Below, piece by piece: positions 17,128 through 25,371 of a DNA stretch of 64,000 bases (its first letter is position 1; every line of letters starts with the position of its first letter). The stretch is from Ornithinibacillus massiliensis (GTDB lineage Bacteria > Bacillota > Bacilli > Bacillales > Amphibacillaceae), in NCBI RefSeq assembly GCF_018310345.1, contig NZ_JAGXBY010000003.1, positions 496,001 through 560,000 on the forward strand. The letters run 5' to 3'. The notes under the pieces are model-generated. The model was given only the letters and a program-made list of their open reading frames with translations. It was not told where the DNA came from and did not search any database. The position numbers and the translations under genes were made by a program.

Positions 17128-17652
17128 CTATACAACCTTCTCCTCTGCTTCACGTATAGAATCCGCTATAACTTCACACTTCTTTATAGCCCAAACATAA
17201 TGATTCGTAGTGTTTGCCGCAAAATAGCTGTATAGATTACTTGTTTTCGTCCACTTATAGTATTTTTTCGTCATGATTTCTTCGTTGGTATGGGCTTTAA
17301 TGAGCTTCATTACTCTCTCATGGCTTAACTTCAACTTTTTGATAGCTTGATTTAATGTAACCTCTTGATAGTTTTCCCATATACGCATATTAAGCTGCTT
17401 GAGCGTTCTCCATTTAAACCCCGGTGCTGGCATCGAAGGAGTATCGCCATCCATCCCTTCTCGATACCATCTCTCTAGCATGGCATGCCATTCATACAGA
17501 TGCATGATCACATCACGAAAATTCTTATCTCTTTCGTTCGTTTCAATTGAAATACTCCTTTTTCTACTAGGTACCGATTCAATGATTTCGAATAATAATT
17601 GAAAATGATGCTCGCTATTCTGTATTAACATTGCTTTTTCACTTGTTTCCAT
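17128..17652 (-). CDS. ClbS/DfsB-family four-helix bundle protein (DUF1706)
   Basis: A 174-residue helical protein. The segment RDVIMHLYEWHAMLERWYREG in the first half, the conserved proline-rich APGFKWRTLKQLN region and the C-terminal NTTNHYVWAIKKCE pattern match the ClbS/DfsB family of the DinB-like superfamily. ClbS protects E. coli from colibactin, but most members are uncharacterised and common in soil Firmicutes. No colibactin-like pathway is in the window. It stands alone on the minus strand. Confidence 0.8.
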   Translation of the reverse strand: METSEKAMLIQNSEHHFQLLFEIIESVPSRKRSISIETNERDKNFRDVIMHLYEWHAMLERWYREGMDGDTPSMPAPGFKWRTLKQLNMRIWENYQEVTLNQAIKKLKLSHERVMKLIKAHTNEEIMTKKYYKWTKTSNLYSYFAANTTNHYVWAIKKCEVIADSIREAEEKVV

Positions 17653-17747
17653 CCATGTCCTCTCCTTTGTAAACGTTCAATATCTATGTTCTTGAATTCA
17701 CAAAAATCACGTGCAAAAAATCTTCACCCTATCCAGTCCAGTTGCCT

Positions 17748-18248
17748 CTACTTTAATAGCCATGGAACATTCATCTTTATCTCAACCTGAATAATTGGCT
17801 TAGGGAACCCCTCAGGTACTAATGCCAAATCCTGTGTAAACCATACGTCAGCCTCACACTGTTCGATTGAATATGGGGTTAGTACCTCAGTACTTATTAC
17901 ATTCGACGGCCAGTTTTCTGGACCATCGATGATTCGACCAACAATATGATAAAAAATACCATATACATGTGTTCCATCCTGATTGGCTATGTAATGAGAT
18001 ATTTCCCCTTCTTTGCGCGGATCAATTCCAAGTGAATGAAATAAAGCCTTTATCTCATGTGGGAAGGTTTCACATGCTAAAACATAATTAGCACAGTCCT
18101 CGCAATCACAGTCCTCCGTGATCAGATGATAATGATTATAGAATTCTTTTGTTTTCATGACGTCTACCTCAATAATCCAAGAGCCTAATTCCATTCGTTT
18201 CATTGTCTCACCTAACTTGTTTTCATAGTTATATTCTACCAAGCTCAT
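17748..18248 (-). CDS. Hypothetical protein with CxCxxC motif (166 aa)
   Basis: Not assigned to a named function. The protein carries an acidic cysteine cluster DCDCEDCANY at about 46-55, which could bind a metal, followed by an alpha/beta region. The start at 18248 lies 3 nt after the stop of the membrane-protein gene; a second ATG at codon 16 (18203) has AGGTGA upstream and may be the true start. The close spacing suggests an operon with 18252-18587. Proteins of this look occur in several Bacillus and Clostridium genomes without known role. Confidence 0.7.
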   Translation of the reverse strand: MSLVEYNYENKLGETMKRMELGSWIIEVDVMKTKEFYNHYHLITEDCDCEDCANYVLACETFPHEIKALFHSLGIDPRKEGEISHYIANQDGTHVYGIFYHIVGRIIDGPENWPSNVISTEVLTPYSIEQCEADVWFTQDLALVPEGFPKPIIQVEIKMNVPWLLK

Positions 18249-18251
18249 TAG

Positions 18252-18587
18252 CTACCCGACATACTCTAACACCATTAAATAAATCGCGATGCACAGGCCT
18301 AGTAGACTCGCCTTCATTTTAGAAGGATGATACTTTTTATACAGTAACATATATAGAAAAACGACGATAAACCCCAGTGGAACCCATAATTGAAACATAC
18401 CCTCTCTTGTACCGTATGAAAAAATAGGATAAATAATAATACTAATAAGAAAATAGTAGAAAACCGTAATGCGTCTCGTTTCTAAATTCTTACTCCACCT
18501 AACTAAAAGAAAAATCATTAGTATGATGATTAAGGTAATGTGCAAAGGCGGTAACATAATCGTTACAAACCCGAAATCAAATTCCAT
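18252..18587 (-). CDS. Small integral membrane protein (111 aa)
   Basis: Four hydrophobic segments (about 7-27, 38-54, 62-80 and 90-108) separated by very short loops make this a polytopic membrane protein of unknown family. The ATG is preceded by AAGGGGG. It is followed after 3 nt by the cysteine-motif protein gene, so the two are probably co-transcribed. Confidence 0.7.
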   Translation of the reverse strand: MEFDFGFVTIMLPPLHITLIIILMIFLLVRWSKNLETRRITVFYYFLISIIIYPIFSYGTREGMFQLWVPLGFIVVFLYMLLYKKYHPSKMKASLLGLCIAIYLMVLEYVG

Positions 18588-18660
18588 TTGTTGATAACCC
18601 CCTTTAGCAGATTAGAGAGTTGTGCGCCACAAGGGAACTAGCAATTAGCTTTTATCCCGA

Positions 18661-19068
18661 TTAAAAATCCACATAAAACGGCTGCATCGTTTCGTCCAAG
18701 CAATATTCAATTCGCTGTCTAAAGTTTAAAACCGTCACCATCTCAAGCGCCTCTTCAATCGGAAAGAAACCAACCTCCAAACTTTCCGGACTAGTAGTTG
18801 GTACCCCTCCAATAGGCCTTCCTAAAAATAACGTATTACAGATGGATCGTTCTACATTTTGAAATATTCCGCAGAACTTGATAATTTCTATATCAATACC
18901 AGATTCCTCTTTTGTCTCGCGAATCGCGGCCGCCTTTATCGATTCCCCCTCTTCTACTTGACCTCCTGGCATTTCCCATCCTCTTCGTGGTCCTTTAATC
19001 AATAAGATTTCCTGTTTATCATTCAGCACAATTGCCGCCGCTGATACTATATGCTTCGGTGCTACCAT
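18661..19068 (-). CDS. Nudix hydrolase
   Basis: A 135-residue protein with a complete Nudix box at about 36-58 (GX5EX7REUXEEXGU: GQVEEGESI, then RETKEESGID), the Mg2+-binding helix that cleaves nucleoside diphosphates linked to another group. Substrate-specifying parts are not diagnostic. The ATG at 19068 follows GGGGG at short distance. It lies 15 nt downstream of the anchored hypothetical gene, suggesting co-transcription. Confidence 0.9.
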   Translation of the reverse strand: MVAPKHIVSAAAIVLNDKQEILLIKGPRRGWEMPGGQVEEGESIKAAAIRETKEESGIDIEIIKFCGIFQNVERSICNTLFLGRPIGGVPTTSPESLEVGFFPIEEALEMVTVLNFRQRIEYCLDETMQPFYVDF

Positions 19069-19083
19069 GTTATTGCTCCCCCT

Positions 19084-19995
19084 TTATTCTTCATTTATTA
19101 TCTCTCTCTCAAACGTTTCTCCTTTTCGGTAAACAACCTTTAACACAAGCCTCATATCGTCATAGATATCGATATTATGTTTCTCAAAAGAGCTATTGCT
19201 CGGTCCTTCTTCAATCCTATCCAACTCATCCTCACCAATAAGCTTTCCTTGTTGGTATTTTAGGAGCGATACGTTTTCAATGACATTGTCCAAGCCTTCT
19301 GCTACATAATGGTGTAGATACACCTGAAACACTTTATCCTCTAAATAAACACCAGTTTCCATATAGCCATACAATTCGGTTAAGAAATCATATAAGTATC
19401 CAGTTTGAATATCACCACTCTTGTATGAACCATCCTCTTTTACTACGGAAACATAATATTGAAATTGAGTGCTATCGTATAGATCATCTGTTATTTCATT
19501 AATTGGTACATCGTCCAATTCCTCTACATGACTTGTTACACCATATATTTCAGTAGGTTGCCAAATGGGCCCCATACCTGTTTCAAGTGGAATAGAAGCC
19601 TCAAATAGTCCTCGTTCTCTTTCGGTTGCAGGAATACTCGTGAATTGCTCATCCTCTCTAAGTGCATAATGAAACCTCACATCAGATTCACCCGCCAACT
19701 CTTTTATAAGCCATTTAAACCGTAATTCACCATCACCAGCACTAGTTAAAATAACCTCTGTATCGATATTCTCAAGCCAGCTTTGTTGTTGTTGAATGTC
19801 ATCTAATAAACTCATTATCTCACTGGTCTGATTTTCTAATTCATTCGACATATATTGTTGGTCCGACATAACTTGACCTATCCTATTCCCTAACTCATTT
19901 ACTTTAGTTAGCAAATATATGTTCAGGAACAAGCTAATGAAAAGCGCTGAAATACCGAAGATACAGGCGTATTTAATAGGCTTCTTCTCTTTCAT
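19084..19995 (-). CDS. Membrane-anchored protein with coiled-coil stalk (303 aa)
   Basis: One N-terminal transmembrane helix (about 9-31) is followed by a coiled coil (about 33-75, heptad-like NELGNRIGQVMSDQQ) and an extracytoplasmic domain of about 225 residues with no recognised family. The pattern WLENIDTEVILTSAGDGELRFKW recalls beta-sandwich stalk proteins of Bacillaceae. The start follows AAGGAGG. It probably shares a transcript with the downstream Nudix gene. Function unknown. Confidence 0.7.
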   Translation of the reverse strand: MKEKKPIKYACIFGISALFISLFLNIYLLTKVNELGNRIGQVMSDQQYMSNELENQTSEIMSLLDDIQQQQSWLENIDTEVILTSAGDGELRFKWLIKELAGESDVRFHYALREDEQFTSIPATERERGLFEASIPLETGMGPIWQPTEIYGVTSHVEELDDVPINEITDDLYDSTQFQYYVSVVKEDGSYKSGDIQTGYLYDFLTELYGYMETGVYLEDKVFQVYLHHYVAEGLDNVIENVSLLKYQQGKLIGEDELDRIEEGPSNSSFEKHNIDIYDDMRLVLKVVYRKGETFEREIINEE

Positions 19996-20024
19996 TCACA
20001 ACCTCCTTATCGGCACTATCCGCC

Positions 20025-20411
20025 CTACATTCCCTCAGGTCTACTTTCCATTAACCCTTTAAAACTATGACGGTATTGCCACATTAATAAACCTTCTAAT
20101 AGGACAACTAACACCGCCAAGAATAATAACTCTGAGTCGACGAAAATATGAAATGCCAAGATATTCACAATAATGCCTGCCAATACAACGATTGCTAGTG
20201 GCACAAAGCGGCGAATTAGAAGTAATATGCCAGCAATAATCTCAACACCTTTTTCCATGGCCAAGAGATACCCATCACCTAGAAACTCCATAGCTGCAGG
20301 ACTTGTTGGGGCAAATGGTTCTAATCCAACTAATACAAAGTAACCATTCAAACCCGCTCCAAGAAAAATCAACCCCAGTACAATTTCACTGACCCGGGTT
20401 ACCACATTCAT
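20025..20411 (-). CDS. DoxX-like membrane protein
   Basis: A 128-residue protein with four membrane segments. The pattern GLIFLGAGLNGYF in the first helix, LAMEKGVEIIAGILLLI in the second and the C-terminal LLMWQYRHSFKGL fit the DoxX/DoxD family. Family members are linked to thiol or quinone redox processes in some bacteria, but the role here is unknown. It precedes the anchored protein gene by 29 nt on the same strand. Confidence 0.75.
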   Translation of the reverse strand: MNVVTRVSEIVLGLIFLGAGLNGYFVLVGLEPFAPTSPAAMEFLGDGYLLAMEKGVEIIAGILLLIRRFVPLAIVVLAGIIVNILAFHIFVDSELLFLAVLVVLLEGLLMWQYRHSFKGLMESRPEGM

Positions 20412-20532
20412 ATCGAATCCCCCTATAAAGTAAAAAATTTCCTATCCAATATTTTACCATTATTACAACTAAAATTTATTAATATTTTCAATATTAATTT
20501 TCTTATTTCGATAGTAATTAGATGCCTCTATT

Positions 20533-20546
20533 TGGAAACGCTTTAA
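20533..20546 (+). promoter_or_regulatory. Imperfect cre-like site
   Basis: TGGAAACGCTTTAA fits the cre consensus at 12 of 14 positions (mismatches at positions 3 and 13). It ends seven bases upstream of the -35 of the CoA-transferase promoter, a position where CcpA can activate or repress. Confidence 0.35.
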
Positions 20547-20552
20547 TATTGA

Positions 20553-20582
20553 TTGACTCGCTGTTTCCCCTGTTGTTATAAT
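20553..20582 (+). promoter_or_regulatory. Sigma-A promoter of the CoA-transferase gene
   Basis: TTGACT (20553-20558), an 18-bp spacer and a perfect TATAAT (20577-20582), about 50 bp upstream of the ATG at 20635. Confidence 0.7.
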
Positions 20583-20634
20583 TCCTATTAGTAAACTACT
20601 ACTGTTCACACATCAAGAAGGGATGGAACCTACC

Positions 20635-21921
20635 ATGCTTCCTCACGAAATAATAGCATTAGACAATACACAATCAGAAATATTATCACTTCTATCAAAC
20701 TATCAACATATCATCGTCTCTATGGCAAATGGAGAACCCGATTATATTCTTAACTTGATTGATGAGCATCCAGAGGCCTTTACTAACCTCACCATTCACC
20801 AAATGCTAGAATTGAAGGATCGCCGTTATATTCAAGGAGAATACCCGAATATCCGTTATGTATCCTATTTTCTAAGTAAACATGCAAGAAAATCCTTTTT
20901 AAATGGAACATGTGACTTAATTCCTAATCATTTTCACCAAATGCCACGCCTATTAGAAAAACGTTGTCCCAACCCATTGGTCATAAGTCAAGCCTCTCCA
21001 ATGGACGAAGAAGGCTATTTTTCATTAGGTACGTCAGGTGATTATACAGCACATTTTATTGGGAAAGCGCCATTTGTTCTACAAGTAAATAACCATGTCC
21101 CAAAAACACATGGAAAAAATAGAATCCACATCTCTCAAGTAGCTGGATTTATCCAATATGACCAATCACTACAAGAACTACCGAACGCTCCCATCTGTGA
21201 TATTGACCAACAAATAGCGGAATATGTTGCAGAGCGAATTGAGAATGGTTCCACACTTCAAGTTGGGATCGGTGGGATTCCGAACGCTGTAGTAAGTCTA
21301 TTAAAAGACCATCGTGATTTAGGAATTCATACTGAAATGCTGACCGACGGTGTTTATGACCTAGCGACAAACGGTGTCATTACTGGTACGAAGAAACATA
21401 CTCACCCAGAAAAAATAATCGCAACATTTGCTTTTGGGACCCAACGACTTTATGACTTCATGAACAACAATAAGCAAATCGAAATATTACCTGTCAATCA
21501 AGTGAATGATCCACGAGTCATAGCCAAAGAGGATAATATGGTAGCGATAAACGCTACGACGGAGATTGATTTTTATGGCCAATGTGCTTCTGAGACAGTC
21601 GCTGGCAAGTACTATAGCTCTACAGGTGGACAAACTGATTTTGGCTCTGGTGTTCGTTTTGCGAAGAACGGAAAAGGATTTATCTGTCTTTATTCAGCCG
21701 CCAAAAATGACACCATTTCTCGGATTAAACCGATATTAAGCCCGGCTTCAGTTGTGACCACATCCAAAAATGATGTCGACTATATCGTAACCGAATATGG
21801 AATTGCCCAACTACAAGGTAAGTCCATTTTTGCCCGTACAAAAGCTTTAATCGATATTGCCCATCCAAAGTTCCGTGATGAGCTAACATATGAAGCGAAG
21901 AAAATGGGGTTTTGGATTTAA
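20635..21921 (+). CDS. Acetyl-CoA hydrolase/transferase family protein (CoA-transferase)
   Basis: A 428-residue protein of the 4-hydroxybutyrate CoA-transferase/acetyl-CoA hydrolase family. It shows the glycine-rich VGIGGIPNAV segment and the catalytic Glu234 in GIHTEMLTDGVYDL, where the family forms the glutamyl-CoA thioester. The ATG at 20635 is chosen because GGATGG lies eight bases upstream; the ATG at 20623 sits inside that site. The promoter and a possible cre site are just upstream, and a terminator follows, so it is a single-gene unit. It moves CoA between small acyl groups, so a link with the acetate-type uptake genes is plausible but unproven. Confidence 0.88.
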   Translation: MLPHEIIALDNTQSEILSLLSNYQHIIVSMANGEPDYILNLIDEHPEAFTNLTIHQMLELKDRRYIQGEYPNIRYVSYFLSKHARKSFLNGTCDLIPNHFHQMPRLLEKRCPNPLVISQASPMDEEGYFSLGTSGDYTAHFIGKAPFVLQVNNHVPKTHGKNRIHISQVAGFIQYDQSLQELPNAPICDIDQQIAEYVAERIENGSTLQVGIGGIPNAVVSLLKDHRDLGIHTEMLTDGVYDLATNGVITGTKKHTHPEKIIATFAFGTQRLYDFMNNNKQIEILPVNQVNDPRVIAKEDNMVAINATTEIDFYGQCASETVAGKYYSSTGGQTDFGSGVRFAKNGKGFICLYSAAKNDTISRIKPILSPASVVTTSKNDVDYIVTEYGIAQLQGKSIFARTKALIDIAHPKFRDELTYEAKKMGFWI

Positions 21922-21948
21922 TTGCAAACGGAGGTCGAGCTACATTAT

Positions 21949-21981
21949 AAGGAGTACTGAAATTATTCAGGCTCCTTTTTG
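21949..21981 (+). terminator. Rho-independent terminator
   Basis: Stem AAGGAG-CTGAA with TTCAG-CTCCTT, separated by small bulges and a 4-nt loop, followed by T5. It ends the CoA-transferase transcript. Confidence 0.8.
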
Positions 21982-22186
21982 CCTTTGTCAGATCATTCTA
22001 GTGCAACCTAATAATTCCTTAACCTCCATACGAAGTTACTGACAAGTGGTAGATACTTCCTTTATCTTATATTCCAACCACACTCCTCCGATTATTCTTT
22101 TCCTCCTAAATAACTTTCAGAAGTTGTAGTTAAATAATTCCAATGGGTAATAATAACGTTAATATAGAATTTATTGGAGGAAGAAA

Positions 22187-23434
22187 ATGGAGAACTACCA
22201 AAATACAAACAAGACAAGACGCTACAAGGCGCATGTCAGTATTTTTGGGACAACCCAATTACATTTACGAAACCCTTGGACCATTGCCATGTGGTCTTTT
22301 GCCTTCCCAGGCTTTGGCCACTTTCTTTTAAATAAATACTTTAGGGGATTTGCTTTATTTTTTTGGGAAATATTTATCAACCAAACAGCAAGTATTAACT
22401 TAGCCATTGTCTATTCCTTTACAGGTCAATTTGAATTAGCCAAGGAAGTCCTAGATTTGAGAATGATTCTAATGTATCTTCCTGTTTACCTTTTTGCAAT
22501 TTGGGATAGTTATCGTACTACTGTCGACATAAACAACATTTATATACTAGCAAAAAAAGAGGATAGTCCGTTTAATTCATTTACTATCGGTAACTTTGAG
22601 ATTAATTACTTGGATAAACGAAGCCCAATATTAGCTACCTTATGGGCTATGGCTATCCCGAGTGTCGGTCAGCTTTATGTTCATCGGATTATCCTTGCTA
22701 GCTTTACCCTAATATGGACCGCTATTTTTGTATACAATTCCCATTTTCTTGAGGCAGCCATTTACTTGGTAAACGGGGATTTGAGTAAATCAAATGCTGT
22801 ATTAGATGCCCAGTGGTTCTTATATATTCCTTCTTTTTACTTTTTTTCTATTTATGATTCGTACACAAGTACTGTTGAGAATAATAAACTGTTTGAAGAT
22901 GAACAAAGAAAGTATTTAAAAAGTCATTATCAAGATTATACATTTAAATTAACTAACACAGGTAAGGTGGGTAACATGCAAATATTTGCTACATTCGAAC
23001 ATTCAACCTATCTAGAATTAGCTATAGCTGAATTGGAGGAACAAGGTGTTAAAAATATATTGGCATTACCATTAAAGAATCGCACAGAAGAAAGAAAGCT
23101 ATTCGATAATCTTCACCAATCTGATGGCGTATCCATGATATCGAAAGCAATGATATTGGCATTTCTCATTTCAACCTTAGCAGCAGCAAAAGGATTTGCC
23201 TGGGAATGGGGACCGATAATCTGGGGTATAATCGGTGCTGGTATCGGGATGATTATCGGGTTTGGTTACGATTTATTGATGAAAAAAGTGATAAAAAAGA
23301 AACAAAGGCAATTAAGAGGAAAGAATTCTGAAGTAATACTTGTCGTAGAATGTGAAGAGCATCAAAAAAAGGATGTGATTAGCATTTTACGAGATCGTTT
23401 AGCATTTGGAATTGCAGAATTTAGTCCGAAATAG
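22187..23434 (+). CDS. Membrane protein with duplicated TM module and split ferredoxin-like domain (415 aa)
   Basis: The N-terminal half contains the same module twice (about 28-120 and 140-235). Each copy has PG(F/V)G(H/Q)-type glycine motifs, two to three membrane helices, a (DVL)D-x-(R/Q)-(M/W) stretch, and an ending of (A/S)IWDSYR-type followed by TxxxNN. The C-terminal part has a ferredoxin-like beta-alpha segment (FATFEHSTYLELAIAELEE), a glycine-rich hairpin membrane segment, and a second beta-strand (VILVVECEEHQ), like other DUF1269-type domains. The family is not known to me. Start preceded by TTGGAGGA. Confidence 0.75.
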   Translation: MENYQNTNKTRRYKAHVSIFGTTQLHLRNPWTIAMWSFAFPGFGHFLLNKYFRGFALFFWEIFINQTASINLAIVYSFTGQFELAKEVLDLRMILMYLPVYLFAIWDSYRTTVDINNIYILAKKEDSPFNSFTIGNFEINYLDKRSPILATLWAMAIPSVGQLYVHRIILASFTLIWTAIFVYNSHFLEAAIYLVNGDLSKSNAVLDAQWFLYIPSFYFFSIYDSYTSTVENNKLFEDEQRKYLKSHYQDYTFKLTNTGKVGNMQIFATFEHSTYLELAIAELEEQGVKNILALPLKNRTEERKLFDNLHQSDGVSMISKAMILAFLISTLAAAKGFAWEWGPIIWGIIGAGIGMIIGFGYDLLMKKVIKKKQRQLRGKNSEVILVVECEEHQKKDVISILRDRLAFGIAEFSPK

Positions 23435-23443
23435 GCATGACGA

Positions 23444-23476
23444 GAAGCAGCTTATTCAATTGATATAGCTGCTTTT
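23444..23476 (+). terminator. Rho-independent terminator
   Basis: Perfect AAGCAGCT/AGCTGCTT arms around a 14-nt loop, followed by a short T-rich tail, just after the 22187-23434 gene. Confidence 0.7.
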
Positions 23477-23625
23477 CATATTAGCTTGATTTCATATTCA
23501 TCCCCCTCATTCTGCTATTATGCTTCCTCACTTCTCGTTAAACCAAGCAACAGAATCGATTAATTCCCACTCCTATGATAAGCTTTCACTAGAGCTTTAA
23601 TAATAACTACATAGGAGTGATGTTC

Positions 23626-24471
23626 ATGACAAACACAATGATCCCAGAAATCACATTAAATGATGGTAATCGCATTCCTGCTGTTGGTTTTGGTACATAC
23701 AAACTGAAAGGAAATGAAGGCGTATCAGCAATTGAAAGTGCGATTAATCATGGCTACCGCCTGCTTGACTCTGCTTATAATTATGAAAATGAAGGAACTG
23801 TCGGGGAGGCAATACCTAGAACTTCAGTCCCTCGAGAACAACTACAGATCACATCAAAGCTTCCTGGAAGATATCATAATTATAAGGATGCGGTGACAAC
23901 TGTACAGGAATCCCTTTATCGCGCCAATTTAGATTACTATGATATTTACTTGATTCACTGGCCAAATCCGAATCGTGAATTATATGTGGAAGCTTGGCAA
24001 GCATTAATCGATGCGAAAAAATGGGGCTTAATCCGTACTATTGGCGTATGTAACTTCTTACCTGAGCACCTAACGAAGCTTGAAAAAGAGACTGGTGTAT
24101 TACCAGCAATTAACCAAATTGAACTTCATCCATTCTTCAACCAAGAAGAACAACGTAAATGGCATGGGGAACATGGTATTGTGACCGAATCTTGGAGTCC
24201 ATTAGCTCGTGCTAATGATGTATTTGAACATGAAACGTTGAAGAAAATCGCAGAAAAACACAACAAAACCGTTTCCCAAGTCGTCCTACGCTGGCATTAT
24301 CAATTAGGAGCTGTTGCAATTCCTAAATCAGCTAATCCTACTCGTCAGCTCGAGAACATCTCCATCTTTGATTTCAGCTTAGATGCAGATGATATGCAAA
24401 CCATCGCTAGCTTTACCCGTCCTGATGGTCGCCTTAAAGGACAAGACCCAGCTGTATATGAAGAATTTTAA
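23626..24471 (+). CDS. Aldo/keto reductase
   Basis: A 281-residue AKR-type oxidoreductase. The catalytic tetrad is present as Asp48, Tyr53, Lys78 and His111 (LLDSAYNYENE, ITSKL and LIHW). The C-terminal NADPH-binding region includes IPKSANPTRQLENI. The ATG at 23626 is chosen since AGGAG lies eight bases upstream; the GTG and ATG codons at 23617 and 23620 overlap that site. These enzymes reduce carbonyls with NADPH; the physiological substrate is not evident. It is a single-gene unit ended by a strong terminator. Confidence 0.93.
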   Translation: MTNTMIPEITLNDGNRIPAVGFGTYKLKGNEGVSAIESAINHGYRLLDSAYNYENEGTVGEAIPRTSVPREQLQITSKLPGRYHNYKDAVTTVQESLYRANLDYYDIYLIHWPNPNRELYVEAWQALIDAKKWGLIRTIGVCNFLPEHLTKLEKETGVLPAINQIELHPFFNQEEQRKWHGEHGIVTESWSPLARANDVFEHETLKKIAEKHNKTVSQVVLRWHYQLGAVAIPKSANPTRQLENISIFDFSLDADDMQTIASFTRPDGRLKGQDPAVYEEF

Positions 24472-24482
24472 TCTGTAATCAT

Positions 24483-24512
24483 GCTCTCTACAAAAGTAGG
24501 GAGCTTTTTTCA
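24483..24512 (+). terminator. Rho-independent terminator
   Basis: GCTCTCTAC/GTAGGGAGC stem (one G-U pair), 4-nt loop and T6. It ends the aldo/keto reductase transcript. Confidence 0.88.
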
Positions 24513-24579
24513 CCTATTGCATTCCTTTCCCCACATTGATATGGTAAAAGTAACCAGATTAATAGAAAGGATTTTCGGG

Positions 24580-25371
24580 ATGAATGAGAAAGTATTATCA
24601 CTAAACGACTTAACCATGAGTTACTCAGGAAAAACTGTGTTAAACGGCATCAATCTAGATGTCTATCGGGGACAAATAATCGGCTATATTGGGCCAAATG
24701 GTGCTGGGAAAAGCACGACATTGAAAATCATCCTCGGCCTAATTGAAGGATATGGTGGTACAGTAGAAATACTTGGTAAAAATATTGCTTCTAATAATGA
24801 CTCTTATAAACAAAAAATCGGCTATGTCCCAGAAAATGCAGAGATTTATGATACGTTAACTGCAGCCGAATACCTAACCTTCATCGGAGAGCTCTACGGA
24901 TTAGAACGACAAAAGGCAGAGGATAAAGCATTACGATTACTTCAACAATTCGATATGGAAGAAGTCTTTCACGCTAGAATCTCCTCCTTTTCCAAAGGAA
25001 TGCGGCAAAAGGTATTAATCATCTCCAGTCTATTACATAATCCCGATATTATTTTCCTTGATGAGCCACTGAGTGGACTCGATGCCAACAGTGTTATGGT
25101 CATTAAGGATATGCTAGAAGACTTAGCTAACCAAGGAAAAACCATCTTCTACTCCTCCCATATCATGGATGTGGTAGAGAAAATCAGTAACCGAATTGTT
25201 TTACTAGTCAATGGCAAAATTGCAGCCGATGGCTCCTTCGATGAATTGAAAGCGCAAAGCCATGAAGGCTCACTAGAGGGGATATTCAATCAGCTAACTG
25301 GATTTGATGTACATAAAGTAACAGCGGAGAACATTGTATCCATCGTGACAGAGGATGGTCCTCATGAGTAA
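24580..25371 (+). CDS. ABC transporter ATP-binding protein
   Basis: A 264-residue ATPase with Walker A GPNGAGKSTT, signature FSKGMRQKV and Walker B IIFLDEPLSGLD. The real start is the ATG at 24580, with GAAAGG nine bases upstream; the frame continues leftward to 24481 but that part overlaps the preceding terminator. It couples to the permease whose start lies inside its end (25364), so the two form an ABC export-type operon. The substrate is unknown. Confidence 0.93.
   Translation: MNEKVLSLNDLTMSYSGKTVLNGINLDVYRGQIIGYIGPNGAGKSTTLKIILGLIEGYGGTVEILGKNIASNNDSYKQKIGYVPENAEIYDTLTAAEYLTFIGELYGLERQKAEDKALRLLQQFDMEEVFHARISSFSKGMRQKVLIISSLLHNPDIIFLDEPLSGLDANSVMVIKDMLEDLANQGKTIFYSSHIMDVVEKISNRIVLLVNGKIAADGSFDELKAQSHEGSLEGIFNQLTGFDVHKVTAENIVSIVTEDGPHE

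Noticed and set aside
24481..24579. N-terminal extension of the ABC ATPase frame
   Set aside because: It overlaps the terminator at 24483-24512 and has no ribosome-binding site; the ATG at 24580 is well supported.
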